Below are positions 54,078-62,583 of a stretch of 64,000 bases of DNA, piece by piece. Source of the DNA: Okibacterium sp. HSC-33S16 (GTDB lineage: Bacteria; Actinomycetota; Actinomycetes; Actinomycetales; Microbacteriaceae); the NCBI RefSeq assembly GCF_024171565.1, contig NZ_JALJZZ010000005.1:186001-250000 (forward strand), given 5' to 3'. The notes beneath the pieces are model-generated. The model was not told the DNA's origin. It did no database searches and saw only the letters and a list, made by a program, of their open reading frames with translations. A program made the translations under genes and the position numbers. The first letter of the stretch is position 1. Each line of letters begins with the position of its first letter.

Positions 54078-55006
54078 CGTGACGTCTCGCGGGAGAGGAA
54101 CTCGGCAGTTTCTGTGAAGACCCGGGCGAATTCGGGGATCCAGGAGAAGTTCACGACGAACCCGTGGTTCGCACCGTCATATCGGGTCACTGTGGTGGCA
54201 ACACCGGCGTCAGCCAGGCGCTGGCCGTACATCTCCCCCTCGTCGCGCAGCGGGTCATGCTCGGCCGTGATGATGAGCGCGGGCGGCAGGCCGGTGAGAT
54301 CTTCTCGCCTGATCGGTGAGACGAGCGGGTCAGCGGGGTCGGCTCCGCTTGTGAGGTAGAACGCGTTGAATGGCAGGAGCCCGGCCGTTTCAAGTCCGTA
54401 GCCCTCGGCGTTCTCCCGGAGGGACGCGTACCGGTTAACGTCGAAGTCCAGGTCAACCGACGGGTAGTAGAGAACCTGGTGCGAAATGCGGTCGAAACCG
54501 TCGTCGTGTGCCTTCGCGGTGACCGCGGCGACGAAGTTCCCGCCCGAGCTGTCACCGGCGAGCGCGAGGGTGCGCCCGTCCCAGCCGAGGCTCTCGCCGT
54601 TCTCGGCGGCCCAGCGGACGACGCCGTAAACGTCGTCGAGCCCGGCCGGGAAAGCCGCCTCTGGGGCGAGCCGGTAGCCAACCGAGATCACTCGGAGGCC
54701 GGTGGCTTTCGCCAGTTCGCGCGCAACGTGGTCGACCGTGTCGAGACTGCCGAGGAAGAAAGCGCCGCCGTGCACGTAAACGAGGAAGCCATACGACCCG
54801 GACTCGACCGGTGTGTAGATGCGCACAGGCACGTCGCCTGCCGAGGTCGACGCGATGCGATCCTCGACGGCGAAGAGTGGAAGGCGGTCACCGACCGGCG
54901 GAACCTGGGCGGCCTCGCCCGCGCGCATGGCCACGGGGTCGAGCGGCGAGCCGTCGGGCGCCGGAATCTGGGCGAGGATCTTGGCGATCTCAGGGTGGAT
55001 GGTCAT
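54074..55006 (-). CDS. Alpha/beta hydrolase, HSL family esterase
   Basis: 310 aa. VYVHGGAFFLGS (HGG oxyanion motif, about residues 75-86), nucleophile GDSSGGN (about 151-157), the acid TAEHDPLRDEGE and base GANHGFV. All catalytic members present. Cleaves small esters. Coupled by ATGA on both sides to the flavin monooxygenase and the MBL gene. Confidence 0.92.
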   Translation of the reverse strand: MTIHPEIAKILAQIPAPDGSPLDPVAMRAGEAAQVPPVGDRLPLFAVEDRIASTSAGDVPVRIYTPVESGSYGFLVYVHGGAFFLGSLDTVDHVARELAKATGLRVISVGYRLAPEAAFPAGLDDVYGVVRWAAENGESLGWDGRTLALAGDSSGGNFVAAVTAKAHDDGFDRISHQVLYYPSVDLDFDVNRYASLRENAEGYGLETAGLLPFNAFYLTSGADPADPLVSPIRREDLTGLPPALIITAEHDPLRDEGEMYGQRLADAGVATTVTRYDGANHGFVVNFSWIPEFARVFTETAEFLSRETSR

Positions 55007-56130
55007 ACCGCTGCTCCGGCAATCGAACCCGGCTTCTGGCCGGGGAAGACGTCGTTCACTTCATCCTCGGTCCAGCCCTGGCGGGAGATGCGCTGCAGTT
55101 CGTCGGTGACGGGCTTGCGGGTGGCCTGGTAGAGCGCGAGGGCTTCGGGCACCGAGTCGGCCTCGACGAGGGCGTCGGCGAGTCCGCCGGCGTCCATGAT
55201 GGCCGAGTTCGCGCCCTGTCCCTGGTGGTGGAGCATCGAGTGCGCGGAGTCACCCAGCAGGGCAACCGCGTTCGTGTGCCAGGTGTCGACCGGGTCAATG
55301 TCGTAGACGGCGCGGATGCTCACCGTGTCCATGTTGAGGTTTCGTGCCATGTTGACGATGCGCTCATCGAATCCTTCGACCGTTGCCACGAGGTCGTCCG
55401 AGGTGACGGTGGGCGCCCAGGTGCCGTCGGGGTTGAGCGCGGTGATGTCGAACGACAACTGGTTGCGGTGCCGGAGCGGGAGCAGGTAGACCTTGGTGCC
55501 GCGACCGATGTACATGCGCAGCTCGTCGTCGGGAACCATGCCGTAGGCGTCATCGAGGGAGATAACGGCGCGGTAGGCGTGCTCGCCGGAGAAGACGGGC
55601 CCCGCCTGGCTGAACAGCTGCTGCCGCACGGCCGACTTGATGCCGTCGGCCCCGATGACGAGGTCGGCCTCGACGCGCTCACCGTTGGTGAACGTCAGTA
55701 CGGCGCTGTCGCCGCGGTCCTCGACAGTGTCGAGCTTGTGGCCGAGACGCACCATGCCATCGGGGAGAACGCTGAGGAGTGCTTCGATGAAGTCGCCACG
55801 GTGGATGAGGTGCGTCTTGGTGTTCTCGGTGTCACCGGGGATGGCTGGCCACGCCTCGGTCATGATCGGGTGGCCCGTCGCCGTGAGGATCTCAAACTGG
55901 TTGCTCGGCGTGCTGACGTTGGCGATTGCGTCAAACATGCCCCAGCGACGGAACTGGTCCATCGTTGACGGGCGAAGGCCGATGCCGGCTCCGACCTCAC
56001 GAATCTGGCTGGCCTGCTCGTAGACCGTGACCTGTGCACCGAGCAGGCTCAGGGCCTTGGCCGCTGCAGCTCCCCCGTATCCGGCGCCGACAATGGCAAC
56101 GGTGAGGTTCTGGATGTCTGAAGACTTCAT
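55003..56130 (-). CDS. FAD-dependent monooxygenase
   Basis: 375 aa group A flavin hydroxylase. VAIVGAGYGGAAAAKALSLLGAQVTVYE (about residues 10-37), IGADGIKSAVR (about 150) and VALLGDSAHSMLHHQGQGANSAIMDAG (about 275-300). Closest in build to salicylate and 6-hydroxynicotinate monooxygenases, but the ring substrate is unclear. ATG 56130 has AAAGAG upstream. It follows the intact phosphotriesterase-like gene by 49 nt. Confidence 0.85.
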   Translation of the reverse strand: MKSSDIQNLTVAIVGAGYGGAAAAKALSLLGAQVTVYEQASQIREVGAGIGLRPSTMDQFRRWGMFDAIANVSTPSNQFEILTATGHPIMTEAWPAIPGDTENTKTHLIHRGDFIEALLSVLPDGMVRLGHKLDTVEDRGDSAVLTFTNGERVEADLVIGADGIKSAVRQQLFSQAGPVFSGEHAYRAVISLDDAYGMVPDDELRMYIGRGTKVYLLPLRHRNQLSFDITALNPDGTWAPTVTSDDLVATVEGFDERIVNMARNLNMDTVSIRAVYDIDPVDTWHTNAVALLGDSAHSMLHHQGQGANSAIMDAGGLADALVEADSVPEALALYQATRKPVTDELQRISRQGWTEDEVNDVFPGQKPGSIAGAAV

Positions 56131-56179
56131 TGTGTTCTCTTTCTTGCCCAGGCGAGCCTGGAGTGGCGGGATATGCGGG

Positions 56180-57142
56180 TTAGACCGCGAGGGAGAGGAA
56201 TTGTGCGGGGTTCTCGACGAAGATCGTGCGAATGGTGGCCTCATCTAGGCCGGACTTCTGCAGGTCGGGGATGAGGTCCTCGAAGATGTAGTTGACGGTG
56301 TGGCCCTTCACTCCGGGCCAGCCGAGCGGGCTGCAGTTGGCGTCGGCTCCGGCGAGAGCCTTATCGAGGTGTCCTGCGGCGAGGAACCGGAGGAAGTGGT
56401 CGAGGCGTTCCTGGCGGGGACGCGCCCAGAATGGCGGGTCCTCGAGCTCGGTCTCGTAGCCAAAGGTGTCGAATCCGACCCGGCCGCCCTGTTCGGCGAT
56501 CCAGGTGTCACGGGTCTTCTCGGCGTTGACGCCGTCATCGACGTGACCGAAGAGCACCCGGTCAAGCGGAAGTCCCTCCTCCTCAAAGATGCTGATCGCG
56601 TTCTCGGCGTCGATCGCCAGGTGGGTCAGCACCGGTGCGCCGGTGTTCACCGACGTTCGAGCAGCTGCCCGGTAGATGCGCTTGTCGAGATCGGTCATGC
56701 GACCACCCCGGCTCACGCCCACCTTGATCACGCCGGCTTTGCTGCCGGTGGTGCCGATGCCCACCGTGATCTCGTGGGTGAAGACCTCGGCCAGGTAGTC
56801 GACCGACGCCCGGGCGAAGTGCGGCAGCGCGGTGTCTCCGCCGACGAATCCGGTGCAGGCGACGATGTTCACGCCGGTCTTGGCGGAGAGTGACTTGTAG
56901 TAGTCGACATCGCGACCGTTGCAGATGCCGGTTGCATCGACAAACGTTCCGCCGCCGTACTCGTGGAATTTCCGCAGTTTAGGCACGGTCTCCTCGTACC
57001 GCTGCTCGGGGGTCTTCCACCATTTGGTGTCGAGCTCACTGCCCGGCATGCCGTATCCGATGTGCTCGTGAATAGCCACGAGGCCGAGTTCTTCGGCGGG
57101 GATCGTTCCCAGTACCGTGTTTACCTTTGACAACTGTGTCAC
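56180..57142 (-). CDS. Phosphotriesterase-family hydrolase (lactonase-like), metal ligands intact
   Basis: 320 aa binuclear amidohydrolase-fold enzyme. The ligands are: His25/His27 (IHEHIGY), carboxylated Lys in AGVIKVGVS, His in VLTHLAI, His in LFGHVDDG and Asp in AGADANCSP. The family holds lactonases and organophosphate hydrolases; a lactone or ester intermediate is more likely than organophosphate here. It is 34 nt downstream of a paralogue that lacks these residues. Confidence 0.9.
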   Translation of the reverse strand: MTQLSKVNTVLGTIPAEELGLVAIHEHIGYGMPGSELDTKWWKTPEQRYEETVPKLRKFHEYGGGTFVDATGICNGRDVDYYKSLSAKTGVNIVACTGFVGGDTALPHFARASVDYLAEVFTHEITVGIGTTGSKAGVIKVGVSRGGRMTDLDKRIYRAAARTSVNTGAPVLTHLAIDAENAISIFEEEGLPLDRVLFGHVDDGVNAEKTRDTWIAEQGGRVGFDTFGYETELEDPPFWARPRQERLDHFLRFLAAGHLDKALAGADANCSPLGWPGVKGHTVNYIFEDLIPDLQKSGLDEATIRTIFVENPAQFLSLAV

Positions 57143-57176
57143 CTAACGAAAGAGGGCGAAAAGAAAGGGGATGCGC

Positions 57177-58166
57177 TCAGCGCACCGTGAGGAGGTTGCG
57201 CGGGTTGTCAACGAGGATGCGCTGCACGTCATCCTCGCCGAGCCCGAGTGACCGGAGCTTCGGCACGAACGTCGTCAGCAGGTAGCTGAACGGCAGGTCG
57301 TCGTCGGGCTGCCCCTTGGCGACGCCGATCGCGTTGCTCGAGAGAAGGATGCGGTCTGCGAACCCGGCCTTCACGAGGTCGAGCACGAGCTCGGCCCGCT
57401 CGTCGTCGGTCACCACACTGTCATCGGTGTTTCGCCCGACATGATCGATGCCGACGTAGGCACCCCGGCGCGCCACTTCGGTTGCCGCTCCGGCCGCAAC
57501 AGCCTCTGTCCGGTCGAGCCCGCCGACGAGCACCCGTTCCGCGGGGAGGTTCTCGTCGAGCACGATGTCGAGGTCATGCAGCGCATCAGCGCCGTACCGG
57601 ATCGACACGGCAACACCGGTGGCGAGGGCCGTCCGCGCCGCACCGCGGAAGAGGCTCTCCTCCGTCGGCGTCATGCCGTCGCGCGCGGCGGTCGTTGTGA
57701 CCAGTCCGGCTGCTGCCCGGCGCTCCACCCGGGGCACAACCATGCCCTCGGTGATCTCCTTCGTGAAGAGATCGGCGAACTTTTCGGCGGGCCAGGGCGT
57801 CGGCGGGTTGGTCTGCGGCGTGAGGAAATAGCCACCGAGCATCTCTTCAGGGCCCATGCCGGTCGACGCGATGATGGTGACGCCGGTCGATCGCGACAGC
57901 GTCTCGTACAGGGCCAGGTCGCGGCCGTGAGACATGCCGGTGCTGTCGACGATCGTCTGACCGCCGGACGCACGAAACTCGCGTAACTTCTCGGCGAGAA
58001 CCTCAAAGATCTCAGCCCGGTCCATCGAAATGTCCGGCGCGTACTGCGCACCGGGAACAACCGAGAGCAGCGCCTCATGCACCGACACCACACCGAGGTC
58101 CTCCGCAGCGATCGGGCCGAGCAACGTGAAAACCGTGGTGCCGGAAGCGGGTGTTGTAGCCGTCAT
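57177..58166 (-). CDS. Degenerate phosphotriesterase-family paralogue (probable non-catalytic)
   Basis: 329 aa, alignable along its whole length with the neighbour at 56180-57142 (VDSTGMSHGRDL against VDATGICNGRDV; ILVDNPRNLLTVR against IFVENPAQFLSLA). Only the first His remains: HEA replaces HEH, LVTTT replaces VIKVG, SIRYG replaces LTHLA, VGGLD replaces FGHVD and SNAIGV replaces ADANCS. It cannot bind the metal pair in the usual way. The reading frame is clean, so it is a maintained protein rather than a pseudogene. ATG 58166 follows AAAGAGTGG. Confidence 0.85.
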   Translation of the reverse strand: MTATTPASGTTVFTLLGPIAAEDLGVVSVHEALLSVVPGAQYAPDISMDRAEIFEVLAEKLREFRASGGQTIVDSTGMSHGRDLALYETLSRSTGVTIIASTGMGPEEMLGGYFLTPQTNPPTPWPAEKFADLFTKEITEGMVVPRVERRAAAGLVTTTAARDGMTPTEESLFRGAARTALATGVAVSIRYGADALHDLDIVLDENLPAERVLVGGLDRTEAVAAGAATEVARRGAYVGIDHVGRNTDDSVVTDDERAELVLDLVKAGFADRILLSSNAIGVAKGQPDDDLPFSYLLTTFVPKLRSLGLGEDDVQRILVDNPRNLLTVR

Positions 58167-58287
58167 TGGCCCACTCTTTCGTTCGGCGGCCGCCACCTTC
58201 GGCGATCCGCGGTTGCAAGCAGCCCCCGGGAGCAGAGGGGGTTCCTCGGCGAACTCGGCACGGACAGCTTGATTGCGTGTCCATTAG

Positions 58288-58316
58288 GTTTACACGTTGT
58301 CTTGCGAAATTGTCAA
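58288..58316 (-). promoter_or_regulatory. Promoter of the phosphotriesterase/monooxygenase set
   Basis: Minus strand TTGACA (58316-58311), 17 nt, GTAAAC (58293-58288); with 18 nt the -10 is TAAACC. The start would be about 115 nt before the first ATG. Confidence 0.45.
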
Positions 58317-58319
58317 GAC
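58299..58319. promoter_or_regulatory. Dyad over the -35 of the catabolic set
   Basis: GTCTTG (58299-58304) and CAAGAC (58314-58319) are perfect 6-bp arms around 9 nt and include the TTGACA. Likely regulator site. Confidence 0.5.
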
Positions 58320-58327
58320 GATCTGAG

Positions 58328-58366
58328 AACGGATGCCGCCTCGCTGCGAGCGCGGCGGCATCCGTT
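58328..58366. terminator. Hairpin after the IclR/PcaR gene
   Basis: AACGGATGCCGCC (58328-58340) and GGCGGCATCCGTT (58354-58366) pair perfectly over 13 bp; loop 13 nt. Separates the pca genes from the phosphotriesterase set. Confidence 0.6.
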
Positions 58367-58384
58367 CGTGAAGAAAATGGCCGG

Positions 58385-59161
58385 TCAGAGGTGCGCGATG
58401 GTCCCGCTGATATCGGCCGCTGCGGCCAGAAGCGCCGGCAGGTACTCCTCGGACATGCGCTCGAGGCTCGCGGTCGATGTGGAGGTCGACACGTTGATCG
58501 CCGCGACGACGTCGCCCGTTGTGTTGTGAAGCGGGGCGGCGAGAGAGCGCAGGCCGGGCTCCAGCTCCTGGTCGACGAGCGCCCAGCCCTGCTCGCGCAC
58601 CTCAGTGAGGGTCGCGCGCAGATCCGCAGAGTTGACGACGGTGCGCTCGGTGAGCGGTTCCCGGTCGATCGACGCCAGGTACTCATCGAGCGCGGCGTCG
58701 GTGAGACCGGCCAGCAGCACCCGGCCCATCGAGGTGGCGTGCGCCGGAAACCGGGTGCCGACAGAGATCGATACGGTCATGATGCGGCGGGCGGCGGCCC
58801 GGGCGATGTAGACGATGTCGCCACCGTCGAGCACCGATGCCGAGGCTGATTCGTTCAGCTGCCGCGACAGCGACTCCAGGCGGGGCCTGGCGATGTCGGG
58901 CAGTCCGAGGCCGGACAGATACGAGAAGCCGAGTTCGAGGACCCGTGGGGTGAGTTCGAACAGGCGACCGTCGGCGCGCACGTAACCGAGCTCGGCCAGG
59001 GTGAGCAAAAATCGGCGAGCGGTCGCGCGGCTGAGGCCGGTGACGTCGGCGATCTCGCTGAGCGTCATGCTCGGGCGGTCGTGACCGAAGGCGCGGATAA
59101 CTCCGAGCCCTCGGGCCAGCGACTGGACGTACTGGCCGCTGGGCTCGGGGTCGTCGATCAT
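58385..59161 (-). CDS. pcaR: IclR family regulator, PcaR/PcaU type
   Basis: 258 aa. HTH: YVQSLARGLGVIRAFGHDRPSMTLSEIADVTGLSRATARRFLLTLAELGYV (residues about 11-62), the PcaR signature, then the effector domain with TRFPAHATSMGRVLLAGL. ATG 59161 was chosen; longer frames run into the thiolase gene. It follows pcaF by 10 nt and is likely in its operon. In other bacteria beta-ketoadipate is the effector. Tandem GTTCA-N5-TGAAC sites before pcaI are its likely targets. Confidence 0.87.
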   Translation of the reverse strand: MIDDPEPSGQYVQSLARGLGVIRAFGHDRPSMTLSEIADVTGLSRATARRFLLTLAELGYVRADGRLFELTPRVLELGFSYLSGLGLPDIARPRLESLSRQLNESASASVLDGGDIVYIARAAARRIMTVSISVGTRFPAHATSMGRVLLAGLTDAALDEYLASIDREPLTERTVVNSADLRATLTEVREQGWALVDQELEPGLRSLAAPLHNTTGDVVAAINVSTSTSTASLERMSEEYLPALLAAAADISGTIAHL

Positions 59162-59171
59162 GACCCCAACG

Positions 59172-60344
59172 CTATCGTTCGAGCACGACGGCGAGGCCCT
59201 GGCCGACGCCGATGCAGATCGCCGCAACGCCGACGCCACCGCCGCGCCGCTTGAGCTCGTGGGCGAGGTGGCCGATGATGCGGCCGCCGGATGCTCCAAG
59301 GGGGTGGCCGATGGCGATCGCTCCGCCGTGAATGTTGACCTTGTCCGGATCGAGTTCGGGCCAGAGGTTCAGGCAGGCGAGGCTCTGCGAGGCAAAGGCT
59401 TCGTTGAGCTCGACCACGTCGACGTCTGCCCAGGTCTTGCCGGCGCGGGCGAGCGCCCGGTTGGCGGCCTCGACCGGCGCGATGCCGAACGTGTCAGGGT
59501 CATTGCCGCTCACACCGCGCCCGATGATGCGGGCGAGTGGCTCAGCGTCGAGCGGCGCGTTCTCGCCACCGATGAAAAGCATGGACGAGCCGTCGCTGAG
59601 CGGTGAGGAGTTGCCGGCGGTGACGGTTCCGTTCTCGCGGAACGCGGGCTTCAACGGGGCGAGCGACTCGAGTGAGGTGTCGTCGCGGATACCCTCATCG
59701 CGAGCGAGGGCCGCGCCGGGAACCTGAACGATTTCGCCGTCGTACATCCCGTCGGCCCACGCGGCAGCGGCGGCGCGGTGGCTGTTCATGGCGAATGCGT
59801 CCTGGTCGTCACGGCTGATCGAGAAGCGCTCGGCCAGCATTTCCGCGGTCTCACCGAGCGACACCGTCCAGCGGTCGGGCATCTGCGGGTTCACCATGCG
59901 CCAGCCGAGAGTCGACGAGTGCATCGTCTCGTGCCCGGCCGGGTATGGCTTCGACGGTTTGAGCATCACCCATGGGGCGCGACTCATCGACTCAACGCCA
60001 CCGGCCACAACGAGGTCGGCGTCTCCGGTCTCCACGGCGCGGCTGGCCTGGATCACGCTCTCCACGCTGGAGCCACAGAGACGGTTGACCGTGGCCCCGG
60101 GAACGGATGTCGGCAGCCCGGCCAGGAGGACGGCCATCCTGGCCACATTGCGATTGTCTTCTCCCGCCTGGTTGGCGTCACCGAGCAGAACCTCGTCGAT
60201 GCGCGACGGGTCGAGGTCGGGGTGCCGCTGCACCAGTGCAGACAGGGTCGAACCGGCCAAGTCGTCCGGACGGATGCTTGCCAGCCCTTTTCCGTATCGT
60301 CCGAACGGAGTCCGTACGGCGTCGTAGATGAAACTGCCGGTCAT
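59172..60344 (-). CDS. pcaF: 3-oxoadipyl-CoA thiolase
   Basis: 390 aa thiolase. Nucleophilic Cys in NRLCGSSVESV (about residue 90), His in GGAIAIGHPLGASGGR (about 346) and the second Cys in AICIGVGQG (about 378). Cleaves beta-ketoadipyl-CoA to succinyl-CoA and acetyl-CoA; a general acetyl-CoA acetyltransferase is possible but the adjacent CoA transferase and PcaR support the pca role. ATGA overlap with pcaJ. Confidence 0.9.
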   Translation of the reverse strand: MTGSFIYDAVRTPFGRYGKGLASIRPDDLAGSTLSALVQRHPDLDPSRIDEVLLGDANQAGEDNRNVARMAVLLAGLPTSVPGATVNRLCGSSVESVIQASRAVETGDADLVVAGGVESMSRAPWVMLKPSKPYPAGHETMHSSTLGWRMVNPQMPDRWTVSLGETAEMLAERFSISRDDQDAFAMNSHRAAAAAWADGMYDGEIVQVPGAALARDEGIRDDTSLESLAPLKPAFRENGTVTAGNSSPLSDGSSMLFIGGENAPLDAEPLARIIGRGVSGNDPDTFGIAPVEAANRALARAGKTWADVDVVELNEAFASQSLACLNLWPELDPDKVNIHGGAIAIGHPLGASGGRIIGHLAHELKRRGGGVGVAAICIGVGQGLAVVLER

Positions 60345-61015
60345 GTGAGCTCCTTGGTCGAAACGGTGGTCGAGGTCCGGTCGGCGAGCTCCAGGCCAGT
60401 GAGGTCACGAAGCTCGTTGATGGTGTTGTCGCCGAAAAGTTCGGTGACGGCAAGGCCGGTCGGGGTCACGTCGAAGATGGCGTGATCCGTGTAGATCCTG
60501 TTAACACAGCCGACACCGGTGAGCGGATAGCTGCAATCGCGCACGAGCTTTGACTCGCCCGATCGGGTGAGCAGGTCGGTCATGACGTAGACCTGCTTCG
60601 CGCCGATCGCGAGATCCATGGCGCCGCCAACCGCCGGAATGGAATCCGGTGCGCCGGTCGACCAGTTGGCCAGGTCTCCGCGTTCAGACACCTGAAATGC
60701 GCCAAGGATGCACACGTCGAGGTGGCCGCCGCGCATCATGGCGAAGGAGTCGGCGTGGTGGAAGTACGCCGCACCCGGGCGTTCGGTCACGGGCTGCTTG
60801 CCGGCGTTGATGAGGTCGGGGTCGATCTCGCCTGGCTGCGGCTCAGGACCCATCCCGAGCATGCCGTTCTCGGTGTGCAGGATCACCTCGAGATCTTCCG
60901 GCAGGAAGTTGGCGACGCGCGTCGGTGCCCCAATCCCGAGGTTCATGACAGCACCCTCGGGGATATCGCGGGCGACGCGTGCGGCGAGGTCGTCCCTCGT
61001 CATTCGTGTGGTCAT
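60341..61015 (-). CDS. pcaJ: 3-oxoacid (3-oxoadipate) CoA-transferase subunit B
   Basis: 224 aa. The catalytic Glu lies in ILHTENGMLGMGPEP (about residue 48); GIGAPTRVANFLPED precedes it. With subunit A it moves CoA from succinyl-CoA to beta-ketoadipate. ATG 61015 overlaps the subunit A stop (ATGA), fixing the start. Confidence 0.92.
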   Translation of the reverse strand: MTTRMTRDDLAARVARDIPEGAVMNLGIGAPTRVANFLPEDLEVILHTENGMLGMGPEPQPGEIDPDLINAGKQPVTERPGAAYFHHADSFAMMRGGHLDVCILGAFQVSERGDLANWSTGAPDSIPAVGGAMDLAIGAKQVYVMTDLLTRSGESKLVRDCSYPLTGVGCVNRIYTDHAIFDVTPTGLAVTELFGDNTINELRDLTGLELADRTSTTVSTKELT

Positions 61016-61737
61016 GATGCGTTCCCTTCGATCGATGCCGCACCGACGAATTCGCCGCCCCGCAGCCATGCCCGTTCGCCGACCGCAACGATCCTGTCGA
61101 CGTAGAGCCCTGGGGTGACGACGGACTCCGGGTCGAGAACACCCAGCTCGACGACCTCGTCAACCTGCACCACCGTTGTGGTCGCTGCAGCCGCCATGAT
61201 CGGACCGAAGTTGCGCGCGGTCTTCCGATAGACGAGGTTGCCCCAGCGGTCGCCGGCCAGCGCGCTGACGAGCGCAACATCTGCGGGAAGTGCGTACTCC
61301 AGGACGTAGTTTCTGCCGTTGATCTCCCGGGTTTCCTTACCATCGGCGAGCGCTGTTCCGAATCCCGTTGGAGTGAAGAATGCGCCGATGCCCGCGCCCG
61401 CCGCGCGGATGCGTTCCGCGAGGTTGCCCTGGGGAACGAGCTCAAGCTCAACCGTTCCTGCGCGATAGAGCCCGTCGAACACGTGGGAGTCGCTTTGGCG
61501 AGGGAACGAGCAGATCATCTTGCGGACGCGGCCGGCAGCAAGAAGTGCCGCAAGGCCGGTGTCGCCGTTGCCCGCATTGTTATTGATGACGGTGAGGTCT
61601 CGAGCACCCTGTGCCAGCAGGGCGTCAATCAGTTCGACCGGCTGCCCGGCTCGACCAAAGCCTCCGATCATCACCACGGCGCCGTCAGGGATTCCCGCGA
61701 CAGCATCCTCAAGTCCGGGTACTAATTTCGAGATCAT
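61012..61737 (-). CDS. pcaI: 3-oxoacid (3-oxoadipate) CoA-transferase subunit A
   Basis: 241 aa. The CoA-binding MIGGFGRAGQPVELIDAL (about residues 22-39), NNNAGNGDTGLAALLAAG and ICSFPRQSDSHVF are visible. First gene of pcaI-pcaJ-pcaF-pcaR. A TAATAT -10 (61785-61780) and two IclR-type dyads stand directly upstream. The upper beta-ketoadipate genes (pcaGHBCD) are not in this window. Confidence 0.92.
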   Translation of the reverse strand: MISKLVPGLEDAVAGIPDGAVVMIGGFGRAGQPVELIDALLAQGARDLTVINNNAGNGDTGLAALLAAGRVRKMICSFPRQSDSHVFDGLYRAGTVELELVPQGNLAERIRAAGAGIGAFFTPTGFGTALADGKETREINGRNYVLEYALPADVALVSALAGDRWGNLVYRKTARNFGPIMAAAATTTVVQVDEVVELGVLDPESVVTPGLYVDRIVAVGERAWLRGGEFVGAASIEGNAS

Positions 61738-61747
61738 GTCTTCATCC

Positions 61748-61781
61748 GTTCACTTCATGAACATCTGTTCACACAGTGAAT
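61748..61781. promoter_or_regulatory. Tandem IclR/PcaR operators
   Basis: GTTCACTTCATGAAC (61748-61762) is GTTCA-N5-TGAAC, perfect. GTTCACACAGTGAAT (61767-61781) is GTTCA-N5-TGAAT. Spacing 19 bp. The second overlaps the predicted start of pcaI transcription. Confidence 0.6.
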
Positions 61782-61916
61782 ATTAGCTCGACGATGCGCA
61801 TTCCGCCAGAGCCGAGGTCAAGGGATATCGCGAAAAGTCTGCGGAACCTAGACTTGGCGCATGAAAATCGTCGACGTCATCGCGCGTCGCGCGTCGCGCG
61901 GTACGGGCGGTTGGCG

Positions 61917-62579
61917 GTGAGCGCGACCGAGGCCGACACCGGAATTGGCCAGAAGCTGACGGCACCATTTCTTGAACTGTTGCCCATCACAGGGGTCGCC
62001 CTCGCCGTTCTCGATCGCGAGAAAAAAGCATCAGTCATTCACATCAGCGATGCCACAGCCGGTCGCCTCGAGGAAGCGCATTTCGACCTGGGGGCCGGGC
62101 CGCTTTTCGAGTGTTTCACGACGATGCGACCGGTGCTCATCCCGTCAGTGAGCGACGAGGACCGCTGGCCTTTCTTTCTCTCTCAGGCATCTGAGCTCAA
62201 TGTCAACGCGATTTTCGTCTTTCCACTGATCCTCGGCGCCGCCTGCGTCGGGACAGTGCTGTGCTATCGAACCACCGCGGGCCCACTCGATGACGATTCC
62301 GTAGAAGTGGGTGCAGCGCTGGCCCGAGCCGTCTCGGCCCCAGCGCTTCGGCAAGCCATCTCGCTTGCAGGCGACGAAAAGAGCCGCGAGGGCACCCCGA
62401 TTGAAATGCGCCGGGAAGTCCACCAAGCGACCGGCATGATGCTGGCCCAACTCGATATTGATGCGACGGAAGCGCTGGCCCGCATGCGCGCGTACGCTTT
62501 CTCACAAGGGCTCAGCCTTCGTGATGTTGCCCGGGACGTCGTCAATCGCCGCCTCAACTTTTCGAGTGTGGAGGATTGA
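61917..62579 (+). CDS. GAF and ANTAR domain protein, first copy
   Basis: 220 aa from GTG 61917; GTG 61776 in frame would add 47 basic residues of doubtful origin. GAF-like domain (about residues 20-150: LPITGVALAVLDREKKASVIH, GPLFECFTTMRPVLI) then ANTAR (about 155-215: MRREVHQATGMMLAQLDIDATEALARMRAYA, LRDVARDVVNRR). ANTAR proteins bind paired hairpins in nascent RNA to stop termination. Divergent from pcaI; 4 nt before a related gene. Confidence 0.85.
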   Translation: MSATEADTGIGQKLTAPFLELLPITGVALAVLDREKKASVIHISDATAGRLEEAHFDLGAGPLFECFTTMRPVLIPSVSDEDRWPFFLSQASELNVNAIFVFPLILGAACVGTVLCYRTTAGPLDDDSVEVGAALARAVSAPALRQAISLAGDEKSREGTPIEMRREVHQATGMMLAQLDIDATEALARMRAYAFSQGLSLRDVARDVVNRRLNFSSVED

Positions 62580-62583
62580 TCGT

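Noticed and set aside
51403-55968. Plus-strand frames of 385-427 codons across the esterase/monooxygenase set
   Set aside because: Antisense of intact hydrolase and monooxygenase genes with recognised catalytic motifs.
57177-58166. Second phosphotriesterase-family gene as a pseudogene
   Set aside because: Full length, no frameshift or stop, start and ribosome site good; loss is confined to ligand positions.
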